Shown here: piece after piece, positions 16,329 to 24,918 of the stretch | How positions within the stretch are numbered: the first letter of the stretch is position 1 | How the letters are laid out: the number at the start of each line of letters is the position of its first letter | NCBI RefSeq assembly: GCF_000337595.1 | Contig: NZ_AOIL01000042.1 | Coordinates: 1 to 44,101 of the forward strand | DNA length: 44,101 bases | Direction: 5' to 3' | DNA from: Natrialba taiwanensis DSM 12281 | GTDB taxonomy: Archaea; Halobacteriota; Halobacteria; Halobacteriales; Natrialbaceae | Position numbers and translations under genes: made by a program | The notes under the pieces: generated by a model | Databases searched by the model: none | Seen by the model: the letters and a program-made list of their open reading frames with translations, nothing else | What the model was told of the DNA's origin: nothing

Positions 16329-17021
16329 TTACCACTCAGCGTGGTCTCGAATGCGTTCGATGGCCAGCCGTTCTCGCGGCCCCCCGGCGCGGTCGACGAC
16401 CGACGCGAAGAACTCAAGTCGGTTCCGTAGCGTGGTCTCGTCGTACCCGGAAACGCCGAGCCGAGAGGCGGCGACAGTCGCTTCGATGACGGCGTTGAAG
16501 CCGCGGTTGATCGTGGGAACGGTCTCGCGTTCGATTTCGGTCTCGATCGGTTCGAGTTCCCATTGCTCCCACGTTGTGCCGTCGTCGGATCCGGAATCGA
16601 CCGGATCGGCGGAGACGCGTGCCCAGGCGGTAGCGGTGTCGAGGACCGGTTTCTCGACTTCATAAATCGTGAGGGCGGCGTCGGCGAAGACGACGGGGTC
16701 GGTGACGAACTGGACGTAGCCCTCGCCCTGTCGGTGGAAGTTCCGACGGGTTCGGGTATTGCCCCAGGTTCGAGCGGTGACTGGTGATGTTTCGGGCGTG
16801 CGCTTGTCCTCGGCTGTGTCGGCGTCGGCATTGTCGGCGTCGTCAGCGTCGGTATCGCTGGCGAACAATCCGAGTGCGGCGACGTTCCAGCGGTCGTTGG
16901 GGCCGAGCGTCGTGACGATGGATTCGGTGACGCCGGAGAGCGGTGCGGGCCAGGCCGTCGCCCCGGAATGGGGGCTCGTTTCGTCCCCGCTGTGTGTGCC
17001 CGCGTCGCTTCCGTCGTTCAT
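16329..17021 (-). CDS. DUF447 family flavoprotein-like protein
   Basis: A 230-residue archaeal DUF447 protein. Family structures show an FMN-binding split-barrel-like fold. Here 'ESIVTTLGPNDRWNVAALGLF' is the first strand block and 'RTRRNFHRQGEGYVQFVTDPVVFADAAL' is the conserved core. A helical C-terminal half ('FNAVIEATVAASRLG', 'LRNRLEFFASVVDRAGGPRERLAIERI') follows. A Asp/Ala-rich low-complexity insertion (residues about 55-75) sits in a loop. Its ATG overlaps the stop of the CitG-like gene upstream, so the two are a coupled pair. Function unproven. Confidence 0.85.
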   Translation of the reverse strand: MNDGSDAGTHSGDETSPHSGATAWPAPLSGVTESIVTTLGPNDRWNVAALGLFASDTDADDADNADADTAEDKRTPETSPVTARTWGNTRTRRNFHRQGEGYVQFVTDPVVFADAALTIYEVEKPVLDTATAWARVSADPVDSGSDDGTTWEQWELEPIETEIERETVPTINRGFNAVIEATVAASRLGVSGYDETTLRNRLEFFASVVDRAGGPRERLAIERIRDHAEW

Positions 17022-17869
17022 ATCTCGACCGTGTCGTGCTCGAGGGCGATGAAAAGCCCGGCCGCGGTGATATCCGCCGTCGTTCCCGGATTGATTCCGC
17101 GATCGACGAGTTCAGTTGCGAACGTTTCGACGGCGTCCCGATCAGTGGCAATGGCGTTGCGGTCGGCCAGCGCGGCGGCGCGCTGGCTCACCTCCCGCGC
17201 GGTGGCCTCGTCGTGTCGGTTTGCGACCAGGGTGTCGGGGCGGTCGGCGAGGAGGGAGAGGAAGACCGCTGCAGCGCGGTCGGGCAGTGGGCCTGACTTG
17301 GTTTCGAGGCGGTCGGCTGCGGCGAACGAGCGCTCGAAGCCGGCGGTCCATTCGCGGGCGACGTCGTCGCCGGGGACGCTTCGGTCCATCACGTCGACCA
17401 GCGTGAGTTCACGCGCTTCGAGTGCGGGAATCGCGTCGGACCCTCGGCGAACGTCGAGCGGAGCCATGTCCGCCGGCGGGTCGGGGACGAAGACATCGAC
17501 GTGTTCGAACGCGCGGTAGAAGGCTGCCGCGTCGGCGACGGTCGTTTGCGTGACGACCGATTCGACGGCCGACTGCGAGAGTTCGTTCCGCGTGGCTCGC
17601 ACGAGCGGCACGAGCAAGAGCAGTGCGCCGAACTGGGTGTTGTCGCCTTCCTGGGCGGCCATCCCTTCGATAGCCCGTTCGAAAGCGGGACCGATTTCGG
17701 AGTCGGTTGCAGCCATTTCGAGTCCGTCCCGAGCGCCGACCGCGCCCGCGAGAAAGTGTTCGAATCGTAGGTCGTCGAGATCGCGGTGGCGGTCGACGTT
17801 CCCCGGTTTCGGGGTGCTTGCGACCTCGAGCAGGAGTGCCAGTTCGCTGTTCTGTGCTGGCGTTCGCAT
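17018..17869 (-). CDS. Triphosphoribosyl-dephospho-CoA synthase-like (CitG family) protein
   Basis: A 283-residue protein of the CitG/MdcB family. The N-terminal 'ALLLEVASTPKPGNVDRHRD' matches the family's PKPGxV(D) signature. 'AQEGDNTQFGALLLLVPL' corresponds to the conserved G-x-N-T-x-x-G block, and a 'INPGTTADITAAGLFIALEH' C-terminus carries the P-G-x-x-A-D motif. Bacterial members make the citrate/malonate lyase cofactor precursor from ATP and dephospho-CoA. No citrate lyase is present here, so the archaeal substrate is unknown. Coupling to DUF447 (4-bp overlap) suggests a shared pathway. Confidence 0.85.
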   Translation of the reverse strand: MRTPAQNSELALLLEVASTPKPGNVDRHRDLDDLRFEHFLAGAVGARDGLEMAATDSEIGPAFERAIEGMAAQEGDNTQFGALLLLVPLVRATRNELSQSAVESVVTQTTVADAAAFYRAFEHVDVFVPDPPADMAPLDVRRGSDAIPALEARELTLVDVMDRSVPGDDVAREWTAGFERSFAAADRLETKSGPLPDRAAAVFLSLLADRPDTLVANRHDEATAREVSQRAAALADRNAIATDRDAVETFATELVDRGINPGTTADITAAGLFIALEHDTVEI

Positions 17870-18439
17870 GGGTTGATCGAATGACTGCGACGGCTTAGGC
17901 GTACGGTTGTCGACATCGGTCCGGCGGGCCGGTTACGATCGACTATCGACGCAACCATGCCGCCGAAAAACGCGACAGCCCCGCGACTTGGATCCGGACG
18001 GGAGTTCGTTCGACGGTCCGTACGGCCGTGCTGGCGTCTGTCAGATTCACGAACGCCAGTTACCTGGAATCCGTTACTTGGCCTTCTCGTCGTCTTCCAT
18101 GGAAGACGAGTGGTGAACCGTTCGGTTCTCCTTCGGAGTACGCATCTCGTATCCCTGTGACGTGATACTTGATTTTCTCCGATCCTCCGCAACCGGTTTT
18201 TGCGAACAGATCGACGGAGGTCGTCCGGTGTATCCTCGCGGTGCTGCTACACTATGTGTTACGGTAGCAATGAACATAAACGTTCTCTAGCGGGACGGAG
18301 ACTGTGTGGCTTCCTAACCGAACCCGGAAGCCGTGAGACTCCTTCTGTAATGAGTAAACGACTGTTAGATGAACGCTACCTGGGTTTGCGAACAACCGAC
18401 ACCACCATCCCTAAACCGTCCATCCGCCAAGTGTCATCG
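17870..18439. other. 570-bp non-coding stretch with inverted repeats
   Basis: No convincing gene. Three palindromic elements are close together: a perfect 20-bp palindrome at 18090-18109 centred on ccATgg, GAACCG-TT-CGGTTC at 18115-18128, and GGCTTCC/GGAAGCC with an 11-base loop at 18308-18332. A shorter GCTAC/GTAGC pair spans about 18246-18268. A small structured RNA or operator region is possible. The promoter of mutY (ccctaaacc at 18409-18417) is at the right end. Confidence 0.4.
18090..18109. repeat. Perfect 20-bp palindrome
   Basis: The sequence TCGTCTTCCA followed by its exact reverse complement TGGAAGACGA, with no spacer. Such loop-free palindromes suit a dimeric protein operator better than an RNA hairpin. 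It is followed six bases later by the GAACCG/CGGTTC inverted repeat. Confidence 0.6.
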
Positions 18440-19369
18440 ATGACTGACACGGAGGCAGCACCGACGTGGAGCCTCCCCGATGACCGCGACAGCGTTCGCG
18501 ACGCGCTGATCGACTGGTACGAGGCCGACCACCGCGAGTTCCCCTGGCGACGGACCGACGACCCGTACGCGATCCTCGTCAGCGAAGTGATGAGCCAGCA
18601 GACCCAACTCGACCGCGTCGTCGAGGCTTGGGAAGCGTTCCTCGAGCGCTGGCCGTCCACAACTGAACTCGCGGCGGCTGATCGCGCCGATGTCGTCGGG
18701 TTCTGGACGGATCACAGCCTGGGATACAACAATCGGGCGAAGTACCTCCACGAAGCCGCCGGACAGATCGAGTCGGACTACGACGGCCGATTTCCGGAGT
18801 CACCCGACGAACTTCAGGAGCTGATGGGCGTCGGCCCGTACACCGCAAACGCCGTCGCGAGCTTCGCGTTCAACAACGGCGACGCCGTCGTCGATACGAA
18901 CGTCAAGCGCGTGCTCTACCGCGCGTTCGACGTTCCCGACGACGATTCGGCGTTCGAGGACGCTGCGGCCGATCTTATGCCCGCCGACCGCTCGCGAGTC
19001 TGGAACAACGCCATCATGGAACTCGGCGGGGTCGCCTGCGAACAGACGCCGTCGTGCGACGAAGCCGGCTGTCCGTGGCGTGAGTGGTGCAGTGCCTACG
19101 CCAGCGGCGACTTTACTGCGCCGGACGTACCGACACAGCCCAGTTTCGAGGGAAGTCGCCGTCAGTTCCGCGGCCGCGTGATCGGGACCCTTCGAGAGTA
19201 CGACGAACTCGAACTCGATACGCTGGGTCACCGAGTTCGCGTCGATTACGCGCCGAACGGCGAGTACGGCCGCGAGTGGCTCCGCGGATTACTGACGGAT
19301 CTAGAAGCCGACGGCCTGGTTGAACTCGACCGAAACGCGGAACCGGTCGTCGCACGCCTCCGGCGGTAA
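18440..19369 (+). CDS. mutY: A/G-specific adenine DNA glycosylase
   Basis: A 309-residue base-excision-repair glycosylase that removes A mispaired with 8-oxoG. Visible are 'REFPWRRTDDPYAILVSEVMSQQTQLDRV', the helix-hairpin-helix 'LMGVGPYTANAVASFAFN', and 'AVVDTNVKRVLYRAF' with the catalytic Asp. A C-terminal four-Cys iron-sulfur motif follows. The Cys spacing is C-x5-C-x4-C-x5-C, unlike the usual C-x6-C-x2-C-x5-C. A shortened C-terminal domain replaces the NUDIX-like 8-oxoG recognition domain of bacterial MutY. The ATG at 18440 has a TATA-like ccctaaacc 23-31 bp upstream; in-frame starts at 18200 and 18350 are rejected. Confidence 0.92.
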   Translation: MTDTEAAPTWSLPDDRDSVRDALIDWYEADHREFPWRRTDDPYAILVSEVMSQQTQLDRVVEAWEAFLERWPSTTELAAADRADVVGFWTDHSLGYNNRAKYLHEAAGQIESDYDGRFPESPDELQELMGVGPYTANAVASFAFNNGDAVVDTNVKRVLYRAFDVPDDDSAFEDAAADLMPADRSRVWNNAIMELGGVACEQTPSCDEAGCPWREWCSAYASGDFTAPDVPTQPSFEGSRRQFRGRVIGTLREYDELELDTLGHRVRVDYAPNGEYGREWLRGLLTDLEADGLVELDRNAEPVVARLRR

Positions 19370-19376
19370 CGTATGG

Positions 19377-19904
19377 GTGTCGGGGATCGATTGTTGTCGG
19401 CTGCGTGTCGTGGCCGTCTACCGCGAGGAGACGAGCCGAGTCGCCGATGCCTTCGAACTGCTCGTGGACGGCGAGCCCGGCGACGTCCAGCCGTCGGACC
19501 GCCACGATATGTTGTCCGCGGGTGACGAACTCGAACTCGGCGAGTTCGACGCTGGGACCGAACTCACCTCCCGGTGGGTCGTCCCGGACGAGCCACGCGA
19601 GATTCGCAGCCACGTGGTCGTTCCCGACGCCGCGTTCGATATCGACTACGACGCGAACGACGGCGAGGTGACCGTCGAACACGCCGGCAGCGACGAAATC
19701 GGTGCCGACGCCCTGGATATCGTCGTCGAACCGACGCGGATCGAACCGGCCGGCTGGGACGAGTACGAGACCGTCACCGAGGGCGATACGACGACCGTCG
19801 CCGTCGACGGTGAGGCCTGTGCAGGGAGCGATCGCGACCCGATCGGAGTCGTGCTCGTGTACCGGGCGAACAGTGCGATCACGCACGAGCGAATCGACGA
19901 CTGA
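19377..19904 (+). CDS. Pilin-like beta-domain protein, N-terminus unclear
   Basis: About 175 residues containing 'DGEVTVEHAGSDEIGADALDIVVEP', a segment typical of the extracellular beta domain of haloarchaeal type IV pilin-like proteins. An earlier related stretch is 'LLVDGEPGDVQPSDRHDMLSAGDELELGEFDAGTEL'. The hydrophobic class III signal expected of pilins is missing. GTG 19377 or GTG 19410 could start the frame. The only ATG just after the mutY stop (19373) opens 'MGVGDRLLSAACRG' in another frame, which suggests a frameshift or truncation at the 5' end. It is immediately downstream of mutY on the same strand. Confidence 0.6.
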   Translation: MSGIDCCRLRVVAVYREETSRVADAFELLVDGEPGDVQPSDRHDMLSAGDELELGEFDAGTELTSRWVVPDEPREIRSHVVVPDAAFDIDYDANDGEVTVEHAGSDEIGADALDIVVEPTRIEPAGWDEYETVTEGDTTTVAVDGEACAGSDRDPIGVVLVYRANSAITHERIDD

Positions 19905-19919
19905 GCGGGTGAGGTGAGG

Positions 19920-20630
19920 TTAGAGGTCGGGTTCGAGTAGCCGCTGGAAGCGGTGCTGGTGGGCGAGGAAGGCACAGAGGCCGAACACAAGCGCGGCGAG
20001 CTGGATCGTTTCGATCCGAATCGCGATAATTCCGGCGTCAAGTTCGGCGAGCGGGGAGCCGATCGTCCAGTCGACGAACCAGGCTGTTGTGAGGAGCGTG
20101 GCTGCGCCGAGGGCGAGAACTGCGGCGGAAAGGACTGGGGTCACAGAGGAGGTGGTCGGAGTCACGGAGTGGAAGACGTAACACTCGAAGCAGAACTGGG
20201 CGGTGAGGGCACCGGTGAGACAGACCGTTGCGACGAGGACACCGGTTGCGCCGCCGAGGAGTTCGGCGAGGAGGAGCCAGACGACCCAGCCAGCGGTGAG
20301 CGTGAGCGCGGTTCCGACCCGTTCGAGTGTGAGCGGTGGCGCCGAGTCGGTAATCGCCGCCTCGAAAATGGTGATCCGGAGAAGCGAGCCGCAGAGAAGA
20401 ATCCCGAGTCCGATCAGGGCCGTCGTGGTCGACCGAGCGGTGATGACGAGGCCGAACCAGAGGCTGACGGCGAGCGCTTCGACGACGGCGACCGTCAGTG
20501 CGGCGGCGAGCTTGACGAGCCGACGGCGGGTCCGCTGCCCGAGGACACCCGGATGCCGGATGACGCTCACGATATCACTGCACCGTCGTTTGTCCGAACG
20601 GGATTTCGTTATCCGATTGTTACTGTGCAC
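19920..20630 (-). CDS. Six-helix membrane protein
   Basis: A 236-residue protein starting with GTG. After a basic N-terminus (35 residues) come about six membrane helices: 'LAAALTVAVVEALAVSLWFGLVI', 'ALIGLGILLCGSLLRITIF', 'LTAGWVVWLLLAELLGGATGVLVATVCL', 'TPVLSAAVLALGAATLLTTAWFV' and 'TIQLAALVFGLCAFLAHQHRF'. Cys pairs in 'AQFCFECYVF' are notable. I do not recognise the family. It converges with the mutY-linked gene. Confidence 0.7.
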   Translation of the reverse strand: MHSNNRITKSRSDKRRCSDIVSVIRHPGVLGQRTRRRLVKLAAALTVAVVEALAVSLWFGLVITARSTTTALIGLGILLCGSLLRITIFEAAITDSAPPLTLERVGTALTLTAGWVVWLLLAELLGGATGVLVATVCLTGALTAQFCFECYVFHSVTPTTSSVTPVLSAAVLALGAATLLTTAWFVDWTIGSPLAELDAGIIAIRIETIQLAALVFGLCAFLAHQHRFQRLLEPDL

Positions 20631-20826
20631 TGGGCCGGTGTGAGAGGGATATATACGCCGGAAACAGTGTATTGGCGTGCGTTCTGTCTGCTTCAGTGAT
20701 GTTGTGTCAACAGAGCGAGCGTAGGCGTCGTTGAACGCGGTAGGATGGTGTTACGCCACGCGGTCGTGCCCGTCGTCTGGAAAACGGTCCACAGAGTTAT
20801 GTAGGGTCGTGTTGACGTGGCGAATT

Positions 20827-21483
20827 ATGCCGGACACAAAACAACAGGACACACTTTCCGAACTCGTTGTCAAGGAAGCAATCGACAGAGGGCTGGACTC
20901 GTCGATGCGTGATTCCATTCTGGAGGCCGTCGAAGAGGCTGATGGGTCGCGGGGGCCGAGACGGCGACCGCTTGCACTCGCTGCGAGCGCGTTCGGACTG
21001 GGGGCGGCGGTCGGCTTTCTAGCCGGTCGTGAGTCTCCCTCAATCGAGGAGACGCCGCTCTCGGATGTCGAGGAGCCCGAGATTATCGAAGACGTGCGAG
21101 AGACTGCAACCGGCGAGTCCCCGGTCGAAGAGATCATGGAGGTGACCGAAGAGACGACGGCTGAGTCGGAACCGGACACCGAGAAATCACCGAGCCGGTT
21201 CCTGGGGCTGGTACTCGTCCTCGGCGTCGCCGCCGCCGTCGCGTATCTGCGGCGTCGGTTCGCCGGCGACACGGAGGACTGGGAACCGATCGAGGAGTTC
21301 GAGCCGGCGACGGATCTGATGGAGGAAGACGAGACCGAGGACGAAGCGGACGCAGCGGGTGACGAGGACGAAGACGCTGACGACGAGCGCGAGGACGAGG
21401 ACGCAGACACCGACGAAGATGCAGATGCGGATGCGGACGCAGAGACGGAGAACGACGAATCCGAAGATAGCGACGACGAATAA
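20827..21483 (+). CDS. Acidic two-helix membrane protein
   Basis: A 218-residue protein. The N-terminal 50 residues ('LSELVVKEAIDRGLDSSMRDSILEAVEEA') are helical and cytosolic. A first helix ('PLALAASAFGLGAAVGFLAG') is followed by an acidic loop, a second helix ('FLGLVLVLGVAAAVAYLRRRF') and a C-terminal tail of about 65 residues that is almost all Asp/Glu/Ala, encoded by GAC/GAA-rich repeats. The ATG at 20827 lies 27-33 bp after a TATA-like gttatgt. Unknown function; similar proteins are common in haloarchaea. Confidence 0.8.
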   Translation: MPDTKQQDTLSELVVKEAIDRGLDSSMRDSILEAVEEADGSRGPRRRPLALAASAFGLGAAVGFLAGRESPSIEETPLSDVEEPEIIEDVRETATGESPVEEIMEVTEETTAESEPDTEKSPSRFLGLVLVLGVAAAVAYLRRRFAGDTEDWEPIEEFEPATDLMEEDETEDEADAAGDEDEDADDEREDEDADTDEDADADADAETENDESEDSDDE

Positions 21484-21630
21484 CGGCTTCTTTCTGTCGT
21501 TTCACAGCGCGGTGACCACTAACGCCCGTGTGCAGGCATCGACTCACCCGCAGTCCACCTGTCTTCACCCCGATCGCCGACAACGCGATTGACGAAGAGC
21601 TAAGGGCCCGACGCCGACAGTGTGAACGCA

Positions 21631-22701
21631 ATGGAGACGACCCATCGCGTCTTCGTCGGCGATTCTCGAACCCTCGAGACGATCGACGATGACTCCGTCG
21701 AACTCGTCGTCACATCCCCACCGTACCCCATGATCGAGATGTGGGACGATCTCTTTACTGAACTCGATCCCGATATCGGTGCGGCTCTCGATGACGGCGA
21801 CGGCCGCCGCGCGTTCGACGCCATGCACGCCCAACTCGACCGCGTCTGGGACGAACTCGAGCGCGTGCTCGTCGACGGCGGTATCGCCTGTATCAACGTC
21901 GGTGACGCGACCAGATCTGTCGACGGAAGCTTTCGCGTCTTCCCGAACCACGCCCGAGTTCTCGAGGCCTTCGAAACCCGCGGCTTTGATCCGCTGCCCG
22001 ACGTGCTCTGGCGCAAGCCGACCAACAGCGCCGCCAAGTTCATGGGCAGCGGCACGCTCCCGCCGAACGCGTACGTCACCCTCGAACACGAGTTCATCCT
22101 GCTCTTTCGCAACGGCGGCGACAGCCGCGAGTTCGAACCCGGCGCGGATCGGCGGTACGAGGCGGCGTACTTTTGGGAGGAACGGAACCGTTGGTTTTCA
22201 GACGTGTGGACCGACATACAGGGCGAACTGCAGGCCCTTCCGGAGACGGATGCGTCGGACGACCGTCGCGAGCGCTCCGCCGCGTACCCGTTCGAAATCC
22301 CCTACCGCCTGATCAGTATGTATTCGACGTACGGCGATACCGTGTTCGATCCGTTCTGGGGTACCGGGACGACGACGCTCGCAGCCATGTGCGCCGGCCG
22401 ACACTCGCTCGGAAACGAACTCGAACCGGCGTTTCTGGACGACTTCGAGGACCGGGTCGAGAACGTGCCGTCGTTCTCTCGATCGGTCGCCCGAACGCGT
22501 CTCGAACGCCATCGCGAGTTCGTCGAGCGCCAACAGCACCAGCCGGACGGGACGACGTGTTCCTACGACGCCGTCCACTACGAGACGCCGGTCGTCACGA
22601 AAATGGAACGCGAACTCCTGCTTCGGGAGGTGACGGGCATCGAGTCGATCGAGAACGGGTACCGTGCAGTTCACGAGCCAGTCGTCCCGGGCGAGAACTG
22701 A
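21631..22701 (+). CDS. zim: Zim-type orphan DNA methyltransferase (CTAG)
   Basis: A 356-residue beta-class amino-methyltransferase. The catalytic motif TSPPYPMIEMWDDLF is near residue 30, and the S-adenosylmethionine motif 'DPFWGTGTTTLAAMCAGRHSLGNELE' is near residue 245. This order defines the beta class. The TSPPYPMIEMWDDLF segment and overall length match the conserved haloarchaeal Zim methylase, known in Haloferax to modify CTAG as C-m4-TAG. No restriction gene is adjacent, consistent with an orphan. ATG 21631 is chosen because a TATA-like gctaagg lies about 27-33 bp upstream; an in-frame GTG is at 21622. Confidence 0.88.
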   Translation: METTHRVFVGDSRTLETIDDDSVELVVTSPPYPMIEMWDDLFTELDPDIGAALDDGDGRRAFDAMHAQLDRVWDELERVLVDGGIACINVGDATRSVDGSFRVFPNHARVLEAFETRGFDPLPDVLWRKPTNSAAKFMGSGTLPPNAYVTLEHEFILLFRNGGDSREFEPGADRRYEAAYFWEERNRWFSDVWTDIQGELQALPETDASDDRRERSAAYPFEIPYRLISMYSTYGDTVFDPFWGTGTTTLAAMCAGRHSLGNELEPAFLDDFEDRVENVPSFSRSVARTRLERHREFVERQQHQPDGTTCSYDAVHYETPVVTKMERELLLREVTGIESIENGYRAVHEPVVPGEN

Positions 22702-22716
22702 ACTCGTGTGGGCGAC

Positions 22717-22848
22717 TCACGGATCGGTAAATCCGAAGTCACTCCCGCCACAACCGGGACAGAGGTCCCAGTTGCGGGGCTGTGGTGCGGTAGTGCTCTT
22801 CGATCGAAGAACGAACCCGCAACCCGTACATTCGATATAGTCGTGCAC
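22717..22848 (-). CDS. CPxCG-type small zinc ribbon protein
   Basis: A 43-residue protein from a GTG start at 22848. It carries 'YIECTGCGFVLRSKS' and 'WDLCPGCGGSDFGFTDP', two CxxCG knuckles about 21 residues apart that would bind one zinc. This matches the many CPxCG-related micro-proteins of haloarchaea, some of which affect regulation or stress. It converges on the methylase gene with a 15-bp gap. The frame stays open far upstream without homology, so the exact start is uncertain. An AT-rich aaattacc (22890-22897, minus strand) may be the promoter. Confidence 0.7.
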   Translation of the reverse strand: MHDYIECTGCGFVLRSKSTTAPQPRNWDLCPGCGGSDFGFTDP

Positions 22849-23142
22849 CTGTACAGCACGTAGTCCGCCGATACGCAGTACTCTTGTCCCATGGTAATTT
22901 GGGTGTGATGCGATACGATCAGTGCCGCGTCTGTCGGTGGCCGGGACGGTTTGCAGCGTCGTCGTGTTTCTCGGGCGTCGCTTTCGACGAGTGTACGCAT
23001 TGCCGACCGATTTCGCACTGGTTACCTGCTCCCAGTGGCCGGTCGAGGTACTCGTCTCGGATTCCGCCAGCTCCCCTCGTCTCGGTATTTTTGACCACGA
23101 GTTCTTTTGACGAGTCACGTTTGTGTGGTAATTGTGACCACT

Positions 23143-24810
23143 GTGAACGATCAGATCGAACTTGATCGCTTCGACTCGCGGCGCTCGACGGCCTACGCGA
23201 CCGGCGGAATGGTTGCGACCAGCCAGCCGCTTGCGGCACAGGCGGGTGTTTCGGTCCTGAAAGGCGGTGGAAACGCCTTCGATGCCGCCGTGGCGACGGC
23301 AGCCGCGTTGAACGTCGTCGAACCGACTTCGACGGGGCTCGGCGGCGACGTGTTCGCCCTCTATCGAACCGCAGACGGCGAGGTCGGTGCGATGCGCTCC
23401 TGTGGCGGCGCGCCGGCCGGGACGACGATCGAAACCGTGACCGAAGCGCTCGAGACGACAGACGAGCCAGAACAGTACTATCCGGAGTCGCGCGGCTACG
23501 CCGTCGACGGCGGGGCTGATGCGACCGACTTGGGGATGCCGTTTCTCGGGCCGCACGCGGTCACCGTCCCGGGGACCGCCCGCGGCTGGGAGGCGACGGT
23601 TCGGGAGTTCGGTCGGCGGTCGCTCGCCGACGTGCTCGAACCGGCGATTCACTACGCTCTGGAGGGGTACCCCGTCTCGCCAGTTATCGCCCACCATTGG
23701 GACGGGGCCGAGGAGCTATTTACCGACGAACACGCTCGCGAGGCCTTCCTGTTCGACGGTGAGAGTCCGGAGCCAGGTCAGATCGTGACGCTCCCCGAAC
23801 TCGGGGCCTCACTCCAACGGATTGCAGATGAGGGTGCAGACGCGTTCTACGAGGGAGTGATTGCCGACGCGATAGTCGGGGAGGTCCGGGACGCTGGCGG
23901 CGTTATGACGCACGACGATCTCGCCTCGTTCGAACCCGAGTTCGTCGAGCCGGTGCGGACGACCTACAACGGCGCGACGGTCTACGAACTCCCGCCGAAC
24001 AACCAGGGACTCGTCGCGCTCGAAGCGCTGAACATCGCCGAGGAGATCGATGCTGGCGAGTACGCCTACGACTCGCCCGAACGGATTCACGCCTTCGCGG
24101 AAGCGACGAAACTCGCCTTCGTCGACGGCCATCACTACATCACCGATCCGGCCTACGAGACGGTCCCGCCGCTCGCCTCGAAATCCTATGCACGCGAGCG
24201 CGCCCGTGCGATCGGCGAGACGCCCGTTCGAGAGCCGCCAGTGGGCGTCCCGAACGCACCCGCCGAGGACGCCGATACCGTCTTACTGACCGTCGGCGAC
24301 GAGGCGGGCAATCTCGTTTCCTACATCAACTCCCGATTCGCCGGGTTCGGCAGCGGCCTCGTCGCCGGCGATACCGGCATCGCGCTACAGAACCGCGGTG
24401 CATCGTTCTCGCTCGACCCCGATCATCCGAACAGGCTCGAATCCGGCAAGCGTCCCTTCCACACGCTCGTTCCGGCGATCGCTGCACTCGGGCCGGACGA
24501 CTGGCTGGCCTTCGGCGTGATGGGCGGGTATATGCAACCCCAGGGACACGTTCAGGTGCTCTCCAACCTTCTCGACTACGAGATGGCCCCCCAAGCGGCA
24601 CTCGACGCCCCCCGGTGGCGCTATCGCGAGGACGGCACGCTCGGCGTCGAAGAACGGCTTCCCGCGCAGGCAACACTCGCGCGGCGAGGACACGACGTTC
24701 GCGTACTCCCGCCGGTCATGTTCGGCGGCGCACAGCTCGTCCGCCGAACCGGGGAGACCCTCGCCGGTGCAACAGAACCCCGAAAGGACGGCGTGGCGAT
24801 CGGCGTTTGA
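23143..24810 (+). CDS. ggt: Gamma-glutamyltransferase family Ntn-hydrolase
   Basis: About 555 residues. It begins near 'ELDRFDSRRSTAYATGGMVATSQPLAAQAG', followed by the family core 'GGGNAFDAAVATAAALNVVEPTSTGLGGDVFALY'. The nucleophilic Thr of the self-cleaving precursor is about residue 379 in 'EDADTVLLTVGDEAGN', followed by 'NRGASFSLDPDHPNRLESGKRPFHTLVPAI' with the gamma-glutamyl-binding segment. No signal peptide is visible, so it is probably cytosolic. Haloarchaea use gamma-glutamylcysteine, a possible substrate; this is inference. The start is ambiguous among GTG 23125, 23134 and 23143; a TATA-like tattttt is at 23086-23092. Confidence 0.9.
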   Translation: MNDQIELDRFDSRRSTAYATGGMVATSQPLAAQAGVSVLKGGGNAFDAAVATAAALNVVEPTSTGLGGDVFALYRTADGEVGAMRSCGGAPAGTTIETVTEALETTDEPEQYYPESRGYAVDGGADATDLGMPFLGPHAVTVPGTARGWEATVREFGRRSLADVLEPAIHYALEGYPVSPVIAHHWDGAEELFTDEHAREAFLFDGESPEPGQIVTLPELGASLQRIADEGADAFYEGVIADAIVGEVRDAGGVMTHDDLASFEPEFVEPVRTTYNGATVYELPPNNQGLVALEALNIAEEIDAGEYAYDSPERIHAFAEATKLAFVDGHHYITDPAYETVPPLASKSYARERARAIGETPVREPPVGVPNAPAEDADTVLLTVGDEAGNLVSYINSRFAGFGSGLVAGDTGIALQNRGASFSLDPDHPNRLESGKRPFHTLVPAIAALGPDDWLAFGVMGGYMQPQGHVQVLSNLLDYEMAPQAALDAPRWRYREDGTLGVEERLPAQATLARRGHDVRVLPPVMFGGAQLVRRTGETLAGATEPRKDGVAIGV

Positions 24811-24918
24811 ACGCTGGCAGTCCTCCTCCCCAGGTACGTAACCCCGCAATAGCTACCTCCGCTCCTCCACACCCCATATCGACGCGACGTTTTTACCGCT
24901 GCTTCACCCAGTGGGTGT

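Noticed and set aside
17957..18160. 67-codon frame MPPKNATAPRLG in the gap before mutY
   Set aside because: It runs through the palindrome cluster, and is basic and without family resemblance.
22908..23165. Plus-strand frame with two Cys pairs (CRVC, CTHC) upstream of ggt
   Set aside because: The Cys spacing and composition do not match a known zinc ribbon, codon bias is weak, and the region is a divergent promoter.
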